A stretch of DNA of 64,000 bases. Origin: CAZOEL01 sp964578835 (GTDB lineage Bacteria > Desulfobacterota > Syntrophobacteria > Syntrophobacterales > Syntrophobacteraceae). The position numbers and the translations under genes are program-made. Each line of letters begins with the position of its first letter. Position 1 is the first letter of the stretch. A model generated the notes under the pieces. It worked only from the letters and a program-made list of their open reading frames with translations. It was not told where the DNA came from and did no database searches. The stretch lies in NCBI GenBank assembly GCA_964578835.1, contig CAZOEL010000020.1, forward strand, positions 23,896 to 87,895, read 5' to 3'. Positions 60,218-64,000 of this stretch are shown here, in pieces.

Positions 60218-63200
60218 TCAACTGCCCTTTGCGCTTGTTTCTTGCCTCGCCTTTTGCGTCACCGGCTCGAGAAGGCGCTTTAAGCCTTTAATCGGTATAA
60301 TCACCCATTCTGTATGGTTCTCGAGCTCATGGCCAAGCTCGATTATCGCCCTGTTCAAGGCAAAGACTTCGAGCATGGTTTCAAGCTCCTCACGCGTACT
60401 GGGAAGGAAATCCGCTCCGCTTGCGGCTTCGAGATACGACCTGAGAAAACCTGCGCCCATGCGTCGGCTCCAAAGCTCCGCCCAAGGCTCGAGCATCGGT
60501 CTGTCTTCAGGCCTCAGTGGAGCTTCCCTGAGCAACGCGACGTAGGCGACATAGTGGAATGAGCGCACCATACTCGCAACATCTCTCAGAGGCGACCTCT
60601 TGAGGCGTCTTTCGCTCAGGGGTTTTGCCGGGTCTCCTTCGAAGTCCGTGATGACGAAATCCTTTCCGGTAAAAAGGACTTCCCCGAGGTGATAATTCCC
60701 ATGGTACCTCGCTTTTGGCGCAGAATACTTCTTGGCGGTAAAAAGCTTCTGCCGTCTCACGACTTCCTGTTGGAGGTCAAGGATCTCCGCGGCTTCACGC
60801 GCAGTATCTTCGGGAAGCTCTTTCAATCTCTTCCTCAATACTCCAAATACCTGCTTGGTTTGACTTTGCATCGTCTGAAAAATCGACCTCTGCCAGAGCA
60901 AAGAGGACGGCTCCAGCGCAAACCGGGAATCCTCCTTTTCCTGCGAAAGCGCGCGATGAAGCTCTGCAGTCCTTCTTCCGAGCAGCGAAGCCATCTCCAA
61001 AGCGACCCCCATGTAATAGTCCACCTCTGGAATGGAGATATTCTCCTTCAGAAGATCGAGCAGAGGAGCATTGGCTCGAGGAATTTCTCCAATATCGATT
61101 CCGCTTGCAAGAACCACCTCGAAATACTTGTTCAGAGACTCCAGAAAATAATGCCATGAATCCCCCTGGTTGGGGACGAAGCTTTCCAGAAGAGCCAAAG
61201 CGATTGGCTCAGCTCCGTTCCTCTTTAGCTCAATCCTTCCCGCATACCTGGGGACAGAAGAAAATCCAGCCTTCTCAGTCAAAAACTCCATGACTTCAAT
61301 ATCCGGGTTCACTCCCTCGTCCGGCCTTCGGTAAAACTTTAGGAAGAGCTCATTTCCATAAGCCACCGGGGTATTCGTGCGCTCAGACTTCAAAATCCTT
61401 GGTCTGAAATCCCCTTCGCGATTCCGGATGCTATTCTTGAAGGCCTTCGATACCGTGGCGGTAAGCTCGCCTGAAGGGATTTTCATCCTCCGCTTGCGAG
61501 TCATCATAGAGAGAAGCTCACTCAGAAAATCTTCATTATAGACGCCATCATAAAGGATTCCGCTTCGTTCGTTCACCTTGAGCCTCGATACGACAGCCTG
61601 AGGAGCTTCATCTGAAATCGACCCGGCTTCTCCATCAGGGGCGAAGGCGAGCGGCAGAGAATACATTTCCGGCAGTCCTTCGGTGTACTCGATTCGAAGG
61701 AGCAATATGCGACTGGAGGAGCTTCCGTGGCTAAACGGGATGGATTCGACGATTTCCAGTTTTTCCATCTCCCGGCCCCTGCCGCCGAACCAGCGACTCT
61801 TCCCGACATACGAGGGGAGTATCTCCTCTTCAAGCGCTCTCTTCGCCTTACCCTCGAAGACCTTCTCCCAGGAGTCCTTCACCGAGATTCCCGACTCCGT
61901 TTTGCGGAGGGCGACAGTCTCCGTTTCTTCCGGCTCCAGCATAAACATATACCAGCTATAAGGAGCGAAAGTGATCGTGTAGGGCGAACCTTCTATCGGG
62001 ACAAAACGGCCCCTGCTGAACATCTCTACGGGAATTCTTCCAGCATATTTTGAAAGGTCGAGCTTCACGACAGTCGGGTAGCGTGAGAGATTGACCGCCA
62101 CCAGCACATTCTCACCATCGTACTCGCGAAGGAAAGCCAACACTTTGCGATTATCGTGCTGGAGGAATTCCATGCTTCCACGGCCGAAGACCCGGTGGCG
62201 CTTTCGCATGGCGATGAGAAGCCGCATCCACCAGAGGAACGAGAAATGCGTCTTTTCCATGATCTCTACATTAATGGCTTCAAAATGATAGGTCGGATCT
62301 ATGACCACCGGAAGATAGAGCTGGTGAGGATTCGCCTGAGAGAAGCCGGCGTTCCTGTCCGGGCTCCACTGCATAGGGGTGCGCACGCCGTTCCTGTCTC
62401 CGAGGTAGAAGTTGTCTCCCATGCCGATCTCGTTTCCGTAGTAGATCACGGGCGCTCCCGGGAGCGTGAACAGGAGAGCGTACATGAGCTTCATCCTCCT
62501 GTAGTCATTATCAAAAAGCGGAGCAAGCCTCCTGCGGATTCCGAGATTGATCCGCATCTTGGGGTCCTTGGCGTACATCCGGTACATGTAGTCCCGCTCT
62601 TCATCGGTCACCATCTCGAGAGTGAGCTCGTCATGGTTTCGAAGGAACAGCGCCCATTGACAGTTTTCGGGGATAGCCGGGGTCTGATCCAGGATATCGA
62701 TAACGGGGAAATTGTCCTCCATCTGGAGAGCCATGAACATACGGGGCATGAGAGGAAAGTGGAAAGCCATGTGGCACAGGTCGCCACTCCCGAAGTAAGC
62801 TACAGCGTCCTCCGGCCATTGGTTCGCCTCGGCAAGAAGCATCTTGTCCTTGAACTTGCCATCGACATGGGCCCTCAGCCGCCTCAGAACCTCATAGGTT
62901 TCGGGAAGGTTCTCACAGTTGCCGCCTTCCCGCTCGATAAGGTAAGGCACTGCGTCAAGCCTCACTCCGTCAACGCCCATGCTCATCCAATAGTCGATCA
63001 CATTGAAGACCGCTTTGAGAACCTTCGGATTATCGTAATTCAAATCGGGTTGATGGGAATAAAAGCGGTGCCAGTAGTAAGCCCTCGCTACAGGATCCCA
63101 CGTCCAGTTGGAAGCTTCAAAATCCTGGAAGATGATCCTGGCGTCCCTGTATCTATCCGGCGTATCGCTCCAAACATAAAAGTCCCTGGCCGAAGAGCCT

Positions 63201-63583
63201 GGCCTTGCTCGCCTCGCTTTCTGGAACCATCTGTGCTGGTCTGAGGTATGGTTCAGCACCAGCTCGGTTATGACTCTTATGTTCCGTCTGTGCGCCTCCT
63301 TCAGAAGTTCCTTGAAATCTTTCATTGTTCCGTAATCGGGATGGATATCGTAGTAATTGGCTATATCGTAGCCGTCGTCTCTCAGAGGCGATGGGTAAAA
63401 GGGCAGGAGCCACAGCGCGGTAATACCGAGGCGGCTCAGGTAATCGAGCTTTTGAGTGAGGCCCCTGAAATCGCCGATTCCGTTGTTGTCGCTATCGAAG
63501 AAGGCCTTGATGTGGAGCTCGTAGATAATGGCGTCTTTGTACCACAACGGATCATCATCGAGACGGACGCTCTCATGACGCAT
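60218..63583 (-). CDS. treS: Trehalose synthase-maltokinase fusion protein
   Basis: A 1121-residue fusion. The N-terminal two-fifths is a GH13 trehalose synthase interconverting maltose and trehalose: WYKDAIIYELHIKAFFDS, catalytic nucleophile Asp in DGVRLDAVPYL, acid/base Glu in LLAEANQWPED, and RNHDELTLE. The C-terminal part (about 590-1121) is a maltokinase/Pep2-type kinase with YHGNYHLGEVL and FVITDFEGDP. Together they take trehalose to maltose-1-phosphate, the donor for GlgE-type glucan synthesis, or reverse flow for osmolyte control. The start at 63583 has GGAG 8 bases upstream; an earlier ATG at 63601 has none. No GlgE or GlgB is visible before the window ends. Confidence 0.95.
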   Translation of the reverse strand: MRHESVRLDDDPLWYKDAIIYELHIKAFFDSDNNGIGDFRGLTQKLDYLSRLGITALWLLPFYPSPLRDDGYDIANYYDIHPDYGTMKDFKELLKEAHRRNIRVITELVLNHTSDQHRWFQKARRARPGSSARDFYVWSDTPDRYRDARIIFQDFEASNWTWDPVARAYYWHRFYSHQPDLNYDNPKVLKAVFNVIDYWMSMGVDGVRLDAVPYLIEREGGNCENLPETYEVLRRLRAHVDGKFKDKMLLAEANQWPEDAVAYFGSGDLCHMAFHFPLMPRMFMALQMEDNFPVIDILDQTPAIPENCQWALFLRNHDELTLEMVTDEERDYMYRMYAKDPKMRINLGIRRRLAPLFDNDYRRMKLMYALLFTLPGAPVIYYGNEIGMGDNFYLGDRNGVRTPMQWSPDRNAGFSQANPHQLYLPVVIDPTYHFEAINVEIMEKTHFSFLWWMRLLIAMRKRHRVFGRGSMEFLQHDNRKVLAFLREYDGENVLVAVNLSRYPTVVKLDLSKYAGRIPVEMFSRGRFVPIEGSPYTITFAPYSWYMFMLEPEETETVALRKTESGISVKDSWEKVFEGKAKRALEEEILPSYVGKSRWFGGRGREMEKLEIVESIPFSHGSSSSRILLLRIEYTEGLPEMYSLPLAFAPDGEAGSISDEAPQAVVSRLKVNERSGILYDGVYNEDFLSELLSMMTRKRRMKIPSGELTATVSKAFKNSIRNREGDFRPRILKSERTNTPVAYGNELFLKFYRRPDEGVNPDIEVMEFLTEKAGFSSVPRYAGRIELKRNGAEPIALALLESFVPNQGDSWHYFLESLNKYFEVVLASGIDIGEIPRANAPLLDLLKENISIPEVDYYMGVALEMASLLGRRTAELHRALSQEKEDSRFALEPSSLLWQRSIFQTMQSQTKQVFGVLRKRLKELPEDTAREAAEILDLQQEVVRRQKLFTAKKYSAPKARYHGNYHLGEVLFTGKDFVITDFEGDPAKPLSERRLKRSPLRDVASMVRSFHYVAYVALLREAPLRPEDRPMLEPWAELWSRRMGAGFLRSYLEAASGADFLPSTREELETMLEVFALNRAIIELGHELENHTEWVIIPIKGLKRLLEPVTQKARQETSAKGS

Positions 63584-64000
63584 TGATTGTTCTCCAGTCA
63601 TAAGTAAAAAGAGGAGGCTTTCGCCGGTTTCTTTTCCAAAGCTTCAGCGGATGAAAAACAAAGAACCGCCCGGGATGGATTTGAACAGAACGCATCCCCT
63701 CTCATGATAGAAGATGTCCTTAGTTTGCTCGGCAAATCCCATACCGACTCAGGGGAAGTGGAGCTCAATACGAGCCAGCCCGAAAGCGCCACGCCCGCAA
63801 AGCCCGACACAGAACGGATGCACAGTCTCTCAAAACCATCTCTTTTCTTCTCTGGAAGAAAATATAATCACTCTCCTATCGGCTGCGCCAAACCCATCCT
63901 GGTGGCCTGTCCACATCGTTTCTTCCGGTGGAAGCGGGCCCCCTCTCCCTCAGGGAGAGGGTCGGGGTGAGGGAAGTATTCTTTAGGATGAGGATCTACC
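63584..64000. other. Right-edge region with a palindromic repeat, no gene seen
   Basis: About 417 bases upstream of the trehalose synthase gene. No frame has a recognisable product. At 63939-63959, CCCTCTCCC-TCA-GGGAGAGGG is a perfect 9-bp hairpin followed by GGGGTGAGGG, the look of a common small repetitive palindrome. The window ends here, so a gene further upstream cannot be judged. Confidence 0.4.

Noticed and set aside
62156..63244. 362-codon open frame on the plus strand
   Set aside because: Antisense to the trehalose synthase domain, which carries all catalytic residues.

Overview
This is a high-GC scaffold from an anaerobic, respiratory bacterium. It contains one 10-base run of N at 43342-43351, so it is probably a draft or metagenome assembly. 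Gene content points to Desulfobacterota (former Deltaproteobacteria), in the Syntrophobacterales or Desulfomonile sense. The signs are several large kinases with the GG-[IV]-A-HDFNN H-box, paired TRAP transporters with CoA ligases, an aldehyde/xanthine-oxidase-type molybdoenzyme, a class I hybrid cluster protein, NrfHA and a MetF-MetV fusion. That placement is inference from gene content. I saw no rRNA, tRNA, CRISPR array, insertion sequence or phage gene.

Layout. 107-6035: a kinase/HDOD signalling pair, an AcuA-type acetyltransferase, a molybdopterin-binding protein and a YaiI-like protein. 6476-10910: two tandem kinases and thiol peroxidase. 11028-26738: a carboxylate-metabolism island with an isochorismatase-like hydrolase, a crotonase, a short-chain dehydrogenase, three acyl-CoA ligases, an acetate-type permease and two complete TRAP transporters. 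27236-30881: a three-subunit molybdenum hydroxylase. 31375-39904: two metallopeptidases, a giant multi-PAS kinase, a glycosyltransferase and a tiny lipoprotein. 39973-44300: quinol NO reductase and the MetF-MetV fusion, which the N gap only appears to break. 44615-56006, all on the minus strand: hcp, nrfH, nrfA, narG, narH, narJ, narI and a TDT/SLAC1-type membrane protein. 56582-63583: a divergent kinase with a cysteine cluster in its first sensor domain, thioredoxin reductase and a trehalose synthase-maltokinase fusion.

How it works together. The nar-nrf-hcp block encodes nitrate reduction to nitrite (NarGHI, quinol-linked, cytoplasmic) and nitrite reduction to ammonium (NrfHA, periplasmic side). 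Defence against NO and hydroxylamine would come from Hcp and the nearby qNor. A perfect FNR/DNR-type palindrome (56104-56117) lies between hcp and the divergent kinase. The carboxylate island could import an organic acid (TRAP), activate it (CoA ligase) and process it by crotonase/SDR steps, with the molybdenum hydroxylase as a further redox step. The substrate is unknown. AcuA-type acetylation could switch the ligases.

Most notable: the contiguous ammonifying block ending in a SLAC1-family protein where a NarK would be expected, the cysteine-cluster kinase across the FNR-type site, an NrfA with Arg in place of the usual calcium-site residue, and a near-identical 23-bp element upstream of both a CoA ligase and the molybdenum hydroxylase.
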